Translations under genes and position numbers: made by a program
The notes under the pieces: generated by a model
Told to the model about the DNA's origin: nothing
What the model saw: only the letters and a program-made list of their open reading frames with translations
Database searches by the model: none
Origin: Oculatella sp. LEGE 06141
Lineage (GTDB): Bacteria; Cyanobacteriota; Cyanobacteriia; Elainellales; Elainellaceae
Assembly: GCF_015207605.1 (NCBI RefSeq)
Contig: NZ_JADEWO010000051.1
Location: 1-45,397, forward strand
Length of the DNA stretch: 45,397 nucleotides
Direction of reading: 5' to 3'
Part shown: piece by piece, positions 34,772 to 44,553 of the stretch
Position numbering within the stretch: the stretch's first letter is position 1
Layout: each line of letters begins with the position of its first letter

Positions 34772-35143
34772 ATGAGTACAGTTCTAATCGTAGATGACAG
34801 TCAAACGCTGCGAGAAATGCTCTCAAAAATTTTGCAGAAGCAAGGGCTGACCGTCATTGAAGCGACCAATGGGCTTGAAGCAAAAGAGAAAATTCAGCAG
34901 AGTCCCCCAGATCTGGTGATTTTGGATATCGTAATGCCACAGATGAACGGCTATGAACTCTGCCGCTGGATTCGAACTGATGCTAAGAACCCAAACGTTC
35001 CAGTCCTCATTTGCTCTACTAAAAGCGAAGAATTCGATCGGTATTGGGGAATGAAACAAGGTGCAGATGCTTACATCACCAAACCGTTTCATCCGCTGGA
35101 ACTGGTGCAAACCGTAAAGCAACTGCTGCGCGGTAGCCAATAG
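34772..35143 (+). CDS. Single-domain response regulator (CheY/PilH-like)
   Basis: A 123-residue receiver with every key residue: Asp8-Asp9 in LIVDDSQT, the phospho-acceptor Asp52 in LVILDIVMP, the Ser/Thr switch in LICSTKSEE and Lys in YITKPFHPLEL. No output domain, so it acts through protein contacts, for example in phototaxis or pilus control. The ATG is at 34772. It stands alone: the upstream neighbour is divergent and the downstream one convergent, with a short hairpin (GGCTCT/AGAGCC) near 35165-35188. The partner kinase is not in the window. Confidence 0.93.
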   Translation: MSTVLIVDDSQTLREMLSKILQKQGLTVIEATNGLEAKEKIQQSPPDLVILDIVMPQMNGYELCRWIRTDAKNPNVPVLICSTKSEEFDRYWGMKQGADAYITKPFHPLELVQTVKQLLRGSQ

Positions 35144-35198
35144 CGTTGGCACTCTAGCCGTTAGGCTCTCTGCCAGTTTCCAGAGCCAGCACCACGGC

Positions 35199-36524
35199 CT
35201 AATGCGGTTGACTTAAACGAGCATGCACAGCGGCAAGCGCATCGCGATCGCCCACATTTCCTGGAAATAGCACCACGGGTAAATCGGGAAATTGAGGATG
35301 ATCGGTAGGAGTACGTACAATTGATACACCCGGCAAGATTTGCCCCAGAAGACGAGCCGATCTCAGCGCCAGACCGTCGCTCAATACATCATTAGAAGTG
35401 ATGCCACCTTTACTAATCAAGAACCCCAGATTAGACGGCAACCCACGCACAATGTCCATCAGCAGAGCGGATACCGCTTCCCCAAACTGCAATCGAGTTT
35501 GAATCGTGTCGAACGTGAGTTCATCCCGACTGGTATAGACAACAGACGTTTTGCCTGCTCGATGCACATTGTGAATCTGTTGCAGCGTTTGCTCCAACTG
35601 TTCAGCCCGTTGGGATTGCGAATCTTGCAGCAAATGCACCACGTCTACTTCAATCCCAACCACGGCCTCAGCCTGGAGCAGAGCTTCTAGCTGTTCGGTT
35701 GTCTTTTGGACATGCGAGCCAATGATCACGGCTCCAGGTTGGTTGTCTCGTGTATAGGTAGCCATGTCCTCAGCAGCCACAGGTTGCGGCGGCAGGTTGG
35801 CTAACGCGGTCAGTAAACTGGCGGCACTGCGAAACAAGAACCGTTTGCCTTGGGAGGCGGCAATCAACACATCTGCCGCAAACCGATCGAGGTCAGCTTG
35901 AGTCTCTGCATCCACGGCAACGCACTGGTTATCGTGCAGGTGCATCAGCCGATCCACGGTTCCTGCTCGAATGTCGCTGAGCAAAAACCGTTCAACGTCC
36001 TCTGCGGCAATTCGCCCGTTCGTCTTCTCTTGCACATAATCGGGCAGATAGCTATGGCGGTAGCCAAACACCGAGTCCTGCGCGAATTCCGTTTCGTGAA
36101 CCGGGGTTGGCACTCCGTTGACCAGGAGATAATGAATGCTGTCACGGGTGAACCGCCCGCCCTCAAAAAAAGCAGGGGTGAGAAAATGGGCATCAAAGGA
36201 GCCGAGTTCGGCAGCGATCGCGTCTGTTTCAATGGGATAATGCCCCCGCAGCGTCGAGTCTGAGCGGCTGACGATCAAAAAGTCGTGGAGCTGCTCCGCT
36301 GCGATCGCCTGCTTGAGATGACGACACACCTCTTGCGTCGTTTCCAGCGCTTTGTCTGGCGGCTTGGCACGGGTGTTAGTTAGGACAAACACAATGGGAG
36401 AGTCATCTGCTAAACCCAATCGCAACGTGTCCACATCCCAGCGCATCAGCAGTAAACAGCCGTGAACGGTTTGAGAACCCGTTGGATCGTCATCCAGCAC
36501 AATAATTTTGGGATTGGTCGTCAT
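35199..36524 (-). CDS. Four-carbon acid sugar kinase family protein (OtnK/DUF1537)
   Basis: A 441-residue ATP-dependent kinase. The N-terminal domain has IIVLDDDPTGSQTVHG and LTNTRAK, RSDSTLRGHYPIE and HFLTPAFFEGGRFT; the C-terminal domain has ISKGGITSNDVL and LFPGNVGDRDAL. Characterised members phosphorylate threonate, erythronate or oxo-tetronate in C4-acid sugar catabolism; cyanobacterial substrates are unknown. No dehydrogenase or aldolase of the pathway is adjacent. ATG at 36524. Full length. Confidence 0.9.
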   Translation of the reverse strand: MTTNPKIIVLDDDPTGSQTVHGCLLLMRWDVDTLRLGLADDSPIVFVLTNTRAKPPDKALETTQEVCRHLKQAIAAEQLHDFLIVSRSDSTLRGHYPIETDAIAAELGSFDAHFLTPAFFEGGRFTRDSIHYLLVNGVPTPVHETEFAQDSVFGYRHSYLPDYVQEKTNGRIAAEDVERFLLSDIRAGTVDRLMHLHDNQCVAVDAETQADLDRFAADVLIAASQGKRFLFRSAASLLTALANLPPQPVAAEDMATYTRDNQPGAVIIGSHVQKTTEQLEALLQAEAVVGIEVDVVHLLQDSQSQRAEQLEQTLQQIHNVHRAGKTSVVYTSRDELTFDTIQTRLQFGEAVSALLMDIVRGLPSNLGFLISKGGITSNDVLSDGLALRSARLLGQILPGVSIVRTPTDHPQFPDLPVVLFPGNVGDRDALAAVHARLSQPH

Positions 36525-36637
36525 TCAGTAAGGGTAGCGATCGCCCCGAAAAACAGTTTGCTATGAACCTTACCACGATCAGAGATTCAGGGCAGCCCGT
36601 TTAGCTTTAGTCTCGCCCGCCTGAGAGCGCTGGCACT

Positions 36638-36946
36638 CTATTCCTCATTCTCTCTTTCCTCCCCAGGTTGGCAATTGCCGCGATTTGGGTACACTCGACT
36701 TGGTAATAACTGCCAGGCAGATGCATCTGCGGCCCAATTACGAAATAGGGTTTGACGTGCAAATTGGTTGGCAAAATGCCAGTTGTAGACTCGCTTCCAG
36801 GCAATCGGCCACTGAGCCGTTTTATCGGCTTGCTGCAGGGCACGAACGTCAGCTTCCAGGGCAGCAGCGTGCTTTTGAAAGATGGTCGCTAACGCTTCAA
36901 AATGGGCTTGAATAGGTTGCATTTCTCCAATGGATGAGTTGGGCAA
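36638..36946 (-). CDS. Small soluble protein of unknown function
   Basis: A 102-residue protein I do not recognise. It is helical and rich in Ala, Gln, Trp and His (HFEALATIFQKHAAALEADV, WPIAWKRVYNWHFANQFARQ), with a polar acidic tail. The TTG at 36946 has AAAGG seven bases upstream, better than the in-frame ATG at 36922. It is transcribed on the minus strand just upstream of the sugar kinase and divergent from the transporter. I judge it real from its composition, not from a known family. Confidence 0.5.
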   Translation of the reverse strand: MPNSSIGEMQPIQAHFEALATIFQKHAAALEADVRALQQADKTAQWPIAWKRVYNWHFANQFARQTLFRNWAADASAWQLLPSRVYPNRGNCQPGEERENEE

Positions 36947-37071
36947 ATGGTTACCTTTAGAGATATCATCCTTTCAACCAAGTTGGGGTTTTACTCTAAC
37001 TCATTGAGCCATAGCACGTGAACCAGTTTACTCAAAGCCATTTTTCGTTAATACACTAGAGGTTGCGCGTA

Positions 37072-38871
37072 ATGGGGCGACTAGAAAATCTATCTGAAAA
37101 CGTTGGATCAACCGATCCCATGACTGCGGAGCAAGCTTTGAAAACCGTTGCTCAAGACTTGCAGAACCTACAGCATGATCTAGTAGCTCAGCTCAACCAG
37201 GACGTGAGACGGCTCCAGGTCGAAAAATCGCTTCTGGTCAACGATATTGAACGGTTGCGAGAGCAGCGAAAACAGCTACAAACGCAGAATCAAGTCGTGC
37301 TGTCGCAACAGCAACTTTTACAGCAGCAGGCCTGGGCAAAACAACTGGCCTATGTTTTGGCTAATCATTTGCAAGCGGCATTGGTGCAACGTTTACACCA
37401 GGCAGCAGGGTTAGATACCATCCCTGGCGAGGCCAGTTCGTCTCTAACAACCGGAGTTAACGCCCATCATGAGAATGCTCATAAACTGCTCTCTTCGCTG
37501 GATGATACGCTAACGCGCACCTTTACGGCACTGCGGCAGGACTTGAACAGTTACGAGGGATCGATCGCCCAGCAAATTAACCGAATGCATAACCTGGAGC
37601 AACAGGGCGAGGCTATCCTCGAAATGCTGGTCAATCGCCTGAGTCAGCATCTCAGGGTAGAAGCTGCCAGAACGCAGGCCGCATCCAGCGCAATGGGCAA
37701 TGGCAACGGGCATGGCATTTCCGATCATCCAGTTTCGTTACCCAGAACCGACTCGATGCCGTTACGACAAGGGCCGCCAACCGTGCTGCCTGTCGCGCCA
37801 GTGAGTGCGCCAGAACCTCCGGTTGCCCCGGTGCGATCGCCCCTGCGGTATGGATTCTCTCAGTTCAAAATTGGCTTCGCGTTGATTTTGCTGTCCACGG
37901 TTGCCCTATCCCTGCACAATGTTGCGGTTGGCGTGATTGGGAATCCCAGTAATGTTCTGGGATTGTTCCAGGTTGGAGGCTTCATCAAGCTCAACAGCGT
38001 CGGTAACTCTTTGTGGATTTTGCTGATGCGGATGTGGGTCGTGGTACCAGCGATGGCTAGCTTAGCCTGGTTTCTCTATAAACCCACCTGGCACGACATC
38101 AAAAAGTTCTCTTTGTCGAACGATCGCGCCCTGTTGCGTAGCGTGGTGGGCAGCGGCTTCTTTCTATTCTTATCTCAAGTCTTAATCTACATTGCGATCG
38201 GGCAGATTGGGCCAGGGGTGGCCGTCACAATTCTGTTTATGTACCCGATTGTGACGGTGCCGTTAGCGTGGTTGCTGTTTGGCGATCGCCCATCGCAACT
38301 CCGGGTGGTTGTAATGGTTGCCATCAGTTTAGGAGTGGTGTTGACAGCGTTGCCGAAGCTGGCCGCGACAACCAATATTTCCTGGATCGGGATTGGAGCT
38401 GCAATCATATCTGGCATTTCCTTTGCCTGCTATTTAATTTCCATGCAGATCAGCTTTCGCAAGCTGCATCCTGTTCCAGTTAGCTTGATTCAGTTCGTCA
38501 CTATTTTTGTGCTGACTCATTTAATGCTGCTGTTCTTTCAAGTGGGAGAGCCGCCTGCTAATGGATTTGGGCTGTTTCTCTCTGGCATTGTACTGGGTGT
38601 ACTAACGCTAGCCGGATATTTGCTCAATAACTTTGGCGTGCGGTTTATGGGGGCAGCGCGTGCGTCTATCATTGCCTCAAGTGGCCCTGTGTTGACGGCT
38701 CTACTGGCATTTGTGATTACACCGGGCGATCGTACCGAACTAAAACTGGTGCAGTGGTTGGGCATTTTCATTGTCACCTCTGGCGTGGTTGCCCTCAGCT
38801 TCGAGCGAATGGTGAGTCAAGGCAAAGCCGCTAAACAGGTGCAGATGCAGGCGAAGGACGCGAAAGGTTAG
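37072..38871 (+). CDS. EamA/DMT-family transporter with N-terminal coiled-coil domain
   Basis: A 599-residue protein in two halves. Residues 1-260 are cytoplasmic: a coiled coil at about 20-90 (NLQHDLVAQLNQDVRRLQVE, LLVNDIERLREQRKQLQTQN), a helical region and a Pro/Gly-rich linker. From about 265 there are two EamA repeats with roughly ten membrane helices (FALILLSTVALSLHNVAVGV, GVAVTILFMYPIVTVPLAWL, ASIIASSGPVLTALLAFVIT). Such transporters export metabolites or amino acids; the substrate is unknown. ATG 37072 has GAGG nine bases upstream, and TTG 37063 overlaps that site. The long soluble part is unusual for DMT carriers, which are normally about 300 residues. Confidence 0.87.
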   Translation: MGRLENLSENVGSTDPMTAEQALKTVAQDLQNLQHDLVAQLNQDVRRLQVEKSLLVNDIERLREQRKQLQTQNQVVLSQQQLLQQQAWAKQLAYVLANHLQAALVQRLHQAAGLDTIPGEASSSLTTGVNAHHENAHKLLSSLDDTLTRTFTALRQDLNSYEGSIAQQINRMHNLEQQGEAILEMLVNRLSQHLRVEAARTQAASSAMGNGNGHGISDHPVSLPRTDSMPLRQGPPTVLPVAPVSAPEPPVAPVRSPLRYGFSQFKIGFALILLSTVALSLHNVAVGVIGNPSNVLGLFQVGGFIKLNSVGNSLWILLMRMWVVVPAMASLAWFLYKPTWHDIKKFSLSNDRALLRSVVGSGFFLFLSQVLIYIAIGQIGPGVAVTILFMYPIVTVPLAWLLFGDRPSQLRVVVMVAISLGVVLTALPKLAATTNISWIGIGAAIISGISFACYLISMQISFRKLHPVPVSLIQFVTIFVLTHLMLLFFQVGEPPANGFGLFLSGIVLGVLTLAGYLLNNFGVRFMGAARASIIASSGPVLTALLAFVITPGDRTELKLVQWLGIFIVTSGVVALSFERMVSQGKAAKQVQMQAKDAKG

Positions 38872-38957
38872 GGAACTCAATGCCGCTGCTAGAGTCATGA
38901 CGCTTGTCATCTTGCAACCACAGCGCGTAGGCTAGCGGTAATGCGCGCCCACATCCT

Positions 38958-39350
38958 ATGAAAAGCCTAAAGATTGGAGCGTCTTTGCTCGGGATAGTTT
39001 TGCTGGGACTGGGTGTTGCCATGGCGGTGACAAATCCTGGTCAGGCTGACTATGAACTCTATGCGGTCGATCGCCTCAGCGAGTATTTAGAAAGTAATGC
39101 GTGTGGTCAAGCGTCTGAAGTGTTGCGACCACAGTGTGAATCGCTGCTGGCGGATAACCAGGATCAAATCCAACAAATTATTGCAGAGAGTACTCAGCGT
39201 CAGAACTATGGCGTTGTGAGTATCTACACCACTAATTTATCGTTTGAGCAATATTTACCGCCGTTTCTCAGCCAACTGTTGCCGTCCTATCGGTTTGAGA
39301 CAGTGGGAGTGTTTCGCAACTTCTACACCTACAGGCTAGATCGGCAGTAG
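38958..39350 (+). CDS. DUF4359 domain-containing exported protein
   Basis: A 130-residue protein with an N-terminal signal or anchor helix (LLGIVLLGLGVAMAVTN) and a periplasmic DUF4359 domain: YAVDRLSEYLESNACG, CESLLADNQDQIQQII, RQNYGVVSIYTTNL and PSYRFETVGVFRNFYTYRL. Two cysteines (near 49 and 59) could form a disulfide. Function unknown. ATG 38958. It stands between the transporter and the convergent lnt gene. Confidence 0.88.
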   Translation: MKSLKIGASLLGIVLLGLGVAMAVTNPGQADYELYAVDRLSEYLESNACGQASEVLRPQCESLLADNQDQIQQIIAESTQRQNYGVVSIYTTNLSFEQYLPPFLSQLLPSYRFETVGVFRNFYTYRLDRQ

Positions 39351-39438
39351 TGCAGCGTATCCGACAGCGTACAGGAGGCAAGCGATCGCCCCCCAGGGCA
39401 GCGGATGTACTGGCTAAACGGGGCTAAAACTGCTGTGT

Positions 39439-41169
39439 CTAACGATCGGTTCGAGGGGAAGAGACGCTCCAGGCCACCAGCCCCATCGCTGCCAGTAATG
39501 GTGTTAACCAGTCTCCCCAACGAACGTAGAGCGTGCGGCTCTGCCTTCGATAGAGGGTGTCGGCGTGGGTTACATACGTCCTGAATTCCGACAGCCAGAC
39601 GGTTCTACCATGAGGATCAACTATTCCAGAAAGCCCTGTATTGGTTGCTCTAGCTGCCCACCGATCGGTTTCGATTGCCCGCATCGTATCCTGGGCATGA
39701 TGTTGTGCCATCATGGCACGCCCATAGGGATCATTATTAGATGCCGTCAGGATAAATTCGCCACCAGCAGCGGCCTGGTTCCGAAACAGTTGAGCAAAGG
39801 CTGACTCATAACAAATTCCGGCGATCGCCCGACCGAATGGAGTCTCAAACCGCTGGTCATAGCGGCCTGGGAGCATGGTGGCTTCGACGGGCGACAGCCG
39901 ACTAATCAATCGTCCAACGATTGCCTCAAACGGGATGTATTCTCCGAGCGGCACTAGCTTTACTTTGTCGTATCGGCTGAGTACTTCGCCCGTTCCTGCC
40001 AGGGTAAACAGGCTTTGAGTGATTCGGTTCTGCTCTACTCCAACCGTTCCCACCCAGGCGGGCACGCCCTGCTCTACGATGGCTTGATACAGTGGATTTT
40101 CGGTTTGGCGAGGGCTACCGACCCAGAGCCAGGGCAAGGCTCCTTCTGGTGTCAGCACGACATCAACTCCCTGCTGTACCAAACTGCGATAACCCGTTAC
40201 ATAGGCCGAAAGCGATCGCCGTAGCCCCTCATCAAACAATTTAATTCGAGTCGGAATGTTGCCCTGAACAATACCGATTCTTAGCGCATTTTCTGGCGGT
40301 GATGCTAGCGATGATCGGTAGAGTCCACCTCCAACCAGGTGCAGGCTAAGCAGGAGCGACGCTGCACTGAGCAGATAAGGTCTAGCGGCAATCGAGTTGG
40401 GGGAGCGAGTGGTGTTGAAGCGATGGTATAGCCTCAGCCATACGGCTTCGGCAATGCAACCGTTCACGGCAACGATCGCTGCTGTTACAGCCATCGGCCC
40501 TGACAGCCTGCCCAAGTGAAGAATGGGCAGATTATAAGGACTTTGTGTATAGGACAGGGATGTCCAGTACAGCGCTCCAGAACTCCAAAGCGTTTCCAGG
40601 GCGCACCAAAGCGCTGTGCCCATTAGAATCCGTAACCAGGAGGGAGCGCGGGAAAGGGAAGGAAACGAAAAGGATTTGGGCGGCTGGCGTGGCACCCTAG
40701 GCATAAAGCGCAACCTGGCACGCAGAAATTGCTGAACATCAGCCCATGACAATCGACATAGGATGCTCAGTCCGAGTGCCCAAATGGTGACCAGTAAAGC
40801 GCCCCAGATGGTGATGAACCCCCAGGCAAAGACGGTAATGGCAATACTGCCCAACCACGGTATGCCCATCCAGGTTAATGGATGCAAGTCTGTAATCCAC
40901 GACAGCGCTAAGCCGTGATATCCCAGACCCCAAAGGAGCGGTCGTAGAACGAATCCCCAAAAACGATCGCGCCGAGATGGCTGGATTGCGCCGGATTGAG
41001 TATCAGCCGCAACAACGATTGCCAACCATAATGGCACGAGCGCAATCCAGGCTAAGAACCAGGCATTCACAGGGGCAGGCGTTAACCCCATTAAAACACC
41101 GCCCGCAAGGGCGGTGAGCGGATGAGCTAGAAAAGACGGGGTGGGAATTAGAAGTTTGCTCTTGAACAC
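39439..41169 (-). CDS. lnt: Apolipoprotein N-acyltransferase
   Basis: A 576-residue integral membrane enzyme that adds the third acyl chain to the N-terminal Cys of lipoproteins. Six or more N-terminal helices (about 10-290) precede a nitrilase-like domain with the triad Glu342 (LTPEGALPW), Lys404 (RYDKVKLVPLGEYIPF) and Cys453 (GICYESAF). It is longer than E. coli Lnt (512), through an insert near 140-180. The start is GTG 41169 without a visible ribosome site, so a start a little downstream is possible. It serves the lipoproteins encoded elsewhere in this window. It is downstream of the gyrase gene on the same strand. Confidence 0.94.
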   Translation of the reverse strand: MFKSKLLIPTPSFLAHPLTALAGGVLMGLTPAPVNAWFLAWIALVPLWLAIVVAADTQSGAIQPSRRDRFWGFVLRPLLWGLGYHGLALSWITDLHPLTWMGIPWLGSIAITVFAWGFITIWGALLVTIWALGLSILCRLSWADVQQFLRARLRFMPRVPRQPPKSFSFPSLSRAPSWLRILMGTALWCALETLWSSGALYWTSLSYTQSPYNLPILHLGRLSGPMAVTAAIVAVNGCIAEAVWLRLYHRFNTTRSPNSIAARPYLLSAASLLLSLHLVGGGLYRSSLASPPENALRIGIVQGNIPTRIKLFDEGLRRSLSAYVTGYRSLVQQGVDVVLTPEGALPWLWVGSPRQTENPLYQAIVEQGVPAWVGTVGVEQNRITQSLFTLAGTGEVLSRYDKVKLVPLGEYIPFEAIVGRLISRLSPVEATMLPGRYDQRFETPFGRAIAGICYESAFAQLFRNQAAAGGEFILTASNNDPYGRAMMAQHHAQDTMRAIETDRWAARATNTGLSGIVDPHGRTVWLSEFRTYVTHADTLYRRQSRTLYVRWGDWLTPLLAAMGLVAWSVSSPRTDR

Positions 41170-41265
41170 TGCGATCGCTGTCGTTACTGCTTACACGGGT
41201 GCTTATCACTATCCTAGAGTGTGCTTCTAATCCCTTGCATCTTACTTGCATCTGTTGCGTTGCAT

Positions 41266-43899
41266 CTATTCTGCGGCGGCTTCGCCTTCCTCTGCCTCAG
41301 GTTCCTCGACTGAAATTCCTTCCACTCCAGCTTCCTCAGCCGCAGGAGGCACTAACGCGACGGCAATGATGGCATCGTCTCCATCCAGTCGTTGAACTCG
41401 AACACCCGTTGCCGCTCGTGATTGGCAGGGAATGGCTTTAACCAATTGGCGAATCACAATGCCGCGACTGGTGACCAGGATAATTTCATCCTCCTCGCCC
41501 ACGATTCGCAGCGCAGCCAACCGATCTTGTGGCTTGCGGAACTTGATCGCCCGTAATCCCATCCCGGCTCGCTTTTGCAACCGGAACTGAGACACAGGAA
41601 CCCGCTTCCCTAAGCCACCCACGGTAATTACTAGCACCCAGGGACCTTGATTGCGGCTGGGTTCCACTTCTAACTCTTCAGTATCGACCTCAATTGCCGC
41701 ATCCGTGTCTATCTCTGTCTCGGTATCTGCGTCATCAGTGGGTACCATCGCGTCTACGATTTGGCTGGGCAGGATATCCATACTGATGAGTTCATCCCCC
41801 TTTCGCAGCGCCATTGCCTTAACCCCACGGGTGGGTCGTCCCAGTGGACGCAACTGCTCATGATTGGCGCGGAAGTGAATGGTCATACCTTGGCGGGAGC
41901 CAATTGTGATGCTGTCCTCTGCACGAGCACGGCGCACCCAGCGCAACTGGTCGCCTTCTTCTAGAGAGATGGCAATCAGGCCATTGGCTCGGATGTTGCT
42001 AAACGCAGACAACTCAGTCTTCTTGATGTATCCACCCTGAGTGAGCATCACCAGATATTCGTCGTTGGTGAATTCCGTCACCGGCACGATTGACGTGATT
42101 TTCTCAACGCGGGGAATGGGTAACAACTGCACCAAGGGAACGCCGCGCGATGTGCGAGACCCTGTTGGGATCTGGTATGTCTTCAGGAAATAGGCAACGC
42201 CGCGATCGCTAAAGAACAGCACACTATCGTGATCGCAACAGGTGAAGAAATGCTCGACACCATCATCCTCTTTCATCCGGGTACCGGCTTTGCCTCTCGT
42301 CGCTCGACTTTGCGCCTCAAACGTGCTAACGGGCATTCGTTTGATGTACCCCTGTTCGGTCACCAAAATGATGACCTGCTCATTGGCAATTAAATCGGTG
42401 GCATCGAGTTCACCTTCGACCCCTTCAATCACCGTGCGACGGGGCGTTGAGTGAGTAGCTTTCAGCTCAGCCGCTTCCGTTTCAATCATCTGCAAAATTC
42501 GTTCGCGCCGCGCCAGAATATCTAGCAGGTCAGCGATCCGGGTCTGCAAGTCATCATACTCATGCCGAATCTTTTCAGCTTCGAGAGCTGTTAAGCGGCG
42601 AAGCTGCATTTGCAGAATGGCATCGGCTTGCAGTTCAGACAAACCGTGCGTGTCAATTAGCTCTTGTTTTGCGGTTGGCCCATCTGCAGAATGGCGAATG
42701 AGGCTGATAATTGAATCGAGGTTTTGTAGCGCAATTAATAACCCCTGCAACAGGTGTGCCCGCTCTTCTGCTTTACGAAGTTCGTAGCGAGTGCGGCGGG
42801 TAATCGTTTCAATGCGGAAGTCCAGAAAGACCTGGAGCAACTGCTTCAGGCTCAGGATTTGGGGTTCGCCGTTCACCAGCGCCAGCATGTTTACCCCAAA
42901 GTTAGCCTGGAGCGGTGTTTGCTTGTAGAGATTGTTTAACACTACGCGCGGATAGGCATCGCGCCGAAGTTCGATCACAATCCGCATACCGTCGCGATCG
43001 CTCTCGTCTCGAATATCAGCGATGCCATCAATCCGGTGATCGTTGACCATCTCTGCAATCTTTTCGATCAGAGCGGCTTTGTTCGTTTGAAACGGCAGCT
43101 CAGTGATGATGATGGCTTCGCGATCGGGACGACCTCGGTGTTCGATGGTTTCGATCGCCGCCACGCCCCGCATGGTGATCGACCCGCGCCCGGTCATAAA
43201 TGCTTCACGAATACCGCTGGTTCCCAGGATCTTGCCGCCTGTGGGGAAGTCGGGACCGGGGATATACCGCATTAACTCCATATCCGTAATTTCAGGATTA
43301 TGAATTAATGCCACGACTCCATTAATCAGCTCTTCCAGGTTGTGGGGAGGAACGTTAGTCGCCATCCCAACAGCGATCCCAGACGAACCGTTCAGCAAAA
43401 GCTGCGGCACTCGAGCTGGAAGGACTAACGGCTCTTGCTGAGAGTTGTCGTAGTTGCTGGCAAAATCAACCGTTTCAGATTCAATGTCTCGAATCAGTGC
43501 GTCAGTCGTAAGAGGACGCAGCCGACATTCGGTATATCGCATGGCCGCAGGCGGATCGTTATCTACCGACCCAAAGTTGCCGTGCCCGTCAATCAGCGGC
43601 GATCGCATCGAAAAATCTTGCGCCATCCGCACCAGCGCATCGTAAACGGCCGTGTCGCCGTGGGGATGGTATTTACCGATTACATCACCCACCACACGAG
43701 CGCATTTTCGGAAGGGGCGATCGGGGGTTAAGCCCAATTCATGCATCGCGTAGAGAATGCGGCGGTGAACCGGCTTTAGACCATCCCGCGCATCCGGCAA
43801 TGCCCGACCCACAATTACGCTCATGGCGTACTCTAGGTAAGACCGGGACATTTCGCCCCGCAGATCCGTAGGAATAATCCGCTCCTGGGAGAAGGTCAT
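41266..43899 (-). CDS. gyrA: DNA gyrase/topoisomerase IV subunit A
   Basis: An 877-residue type IIA topoisomerase subunit that cuts and rejoins DNA. The catalytic Tyr is 122 (AAMRYTEC); the quinolone region reads [11 protein letters not shown], with Thr at E. coli position 83 and Asp at 87. A coiled coil (about 430-490) and a C-terminal beta-pinwheel follow. The GyrA box, normally QRRGGKG, is degenerate here ([10 protein letters not shown], near 530-540). There is an acidic insert between blades ([18 protein letters not shown]) and an acidic tail ([13 protein letters not shown]). ATG 43899 has GGAG upstream. Whether it works with GyrB or as a ParC-type subunit is not settled by sequence alone; gyrA is my best guess. 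Confidence 0.92.
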   Translation of the reverse strand: MTFSQERIIPTDLRGEMSRSYLEYAMSVIVGRALPDARDGLKPVHRRILYAMHELGLTPDRPFRKCARVVGDVIGKYHPHGDTAVYDALVRMAQDFSMRSPLIDGHGNFGSVDNDPPAAMRYTECRLRPLTTDALIRDIESETVDFASNYDNSQQEPLVLPARVPQLLLNGSSGIAVGMATNVPPHNLEELINGVVALIHNPEITDMELMRYIPGPDFPTGGKILGTSGIREAFMTGRGSITMRGVAAIETIEHRGRPDREAIIITELPFQTNKAALIEKIAEMVNDHRIDGIADIRDESDRDGMRIVIELRRDAYPRVVLNNLYKQTPLQANFGVNMLALVNGEPQILSLKQLLQVFLDFRIETITRRTRYELRKAEERAHLLQGLLIALQNLDSIISLIRHSADGPTAKQELIDTHGLSELQADAILQMQLRRLTALEAEKIRHEYDDLQTRIADLLDILARRERILQMIETEAAELKATHSTPRRTVIEGVEGELDATDLIANEQVIILVTEQGYIKRMPVSTFEAQSRATRGKAGTRMKEDDGVEHFFTCCDHDSVLFFSDRGVAYFLKTYQIPTGSRTSRGVPLVQLLPIPRVEKITSIVPVTEFTNDEYLVMLTQGGYIKKTELSAFSNIRANGLIAISLEEGDQLRWVRRARAEDSITIGSRQGMTIHFRANHEQLRPLGRPTRGVKAMALRKGDELISMDILPSQIVDAMVPTDDADTETEIDTDAAIEVDTEELEVEPSRNQGPWVLVITVGGLGKRVPVSQFRLQKRAGMGLRAIKFRKPQDRLAALRIVGEEDEIILVTSRGIVIRQLVKAIPCQSRAATGVRVQRLDGDDAIIAVALVPPAAEEAGVEGISVEEPEAEEGEAAAE

Positions 43900-44553
43900 A
43901 CAGTAAAAAACTCCAAAAATGCGAGCTTTTGGCAGCGAAAAGCTGAAATATGGCGAAAAATGCTGCCTAAATTCTAGATATTTGCCAATTTTTGTTGCTT
44001 AGTTATACAATTTTAGCACATTTTTGTTACTCTCTTGAGCCTCGCTGAGGGCAGGGCAACGCTCCTTGAGGGACATGTGTGGCAGCTTTCACGGCTCTCG
44101 CCTGCTCCAACCAGCCGGGGTGATTGAACGTTCGTTGAACCAGTTTCGTTTAGCTATATAGTTCAGCGGGTCATCTTAATCTGAGAGCCTGGATCTGAGT
44201 TTGATACTCCCAACTCAACAGTTCAATTGCGGCATTCCATCAACCACGGCACAGTAGCCGACTGCGGATGGAACCCCATCGGTTTCGATGATTCGGTTGA
44301 TCTTTAAGCAAATCTGAATCAAAGGGCACAGCATGGGGCAGGCGGGTTGGTATTTCATATCTATTTACTTCAGTGGATCACCCAACGTCTGGTTGAAAAC
44401 AAGGCACCGCCCTGGTGACGTGGCTTTGGCTGTATGCGTATGGAAAATAACACCGTAGTTTGGTTTCACCAGGCAACCGTCCGGCTCAATCGTCAAAGTG
44501 TCCTATCCACCTGCTTCAATTCATTGATCATGGCTAAAGGAAACTAGGACGCT
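43900..44553. other. Divergent promoter region between gyrA and the YdcF-family gene
   Basis: No coding frame. The gyrA side is AT-rich with an extended -10 candidate, TGC-TAAAAT (minus strand 44018-44010). The rest (44050-44550) has no recognised RNA, repeat or promoter that I can support. Confidence 0.45.

Noticed and set aside
36607-36843. 78-codon minus-strand frame
   Set aside because: It overlaps the better-supported 36638-36946 frame and is Pro/Gly-rich without a ribosome site.
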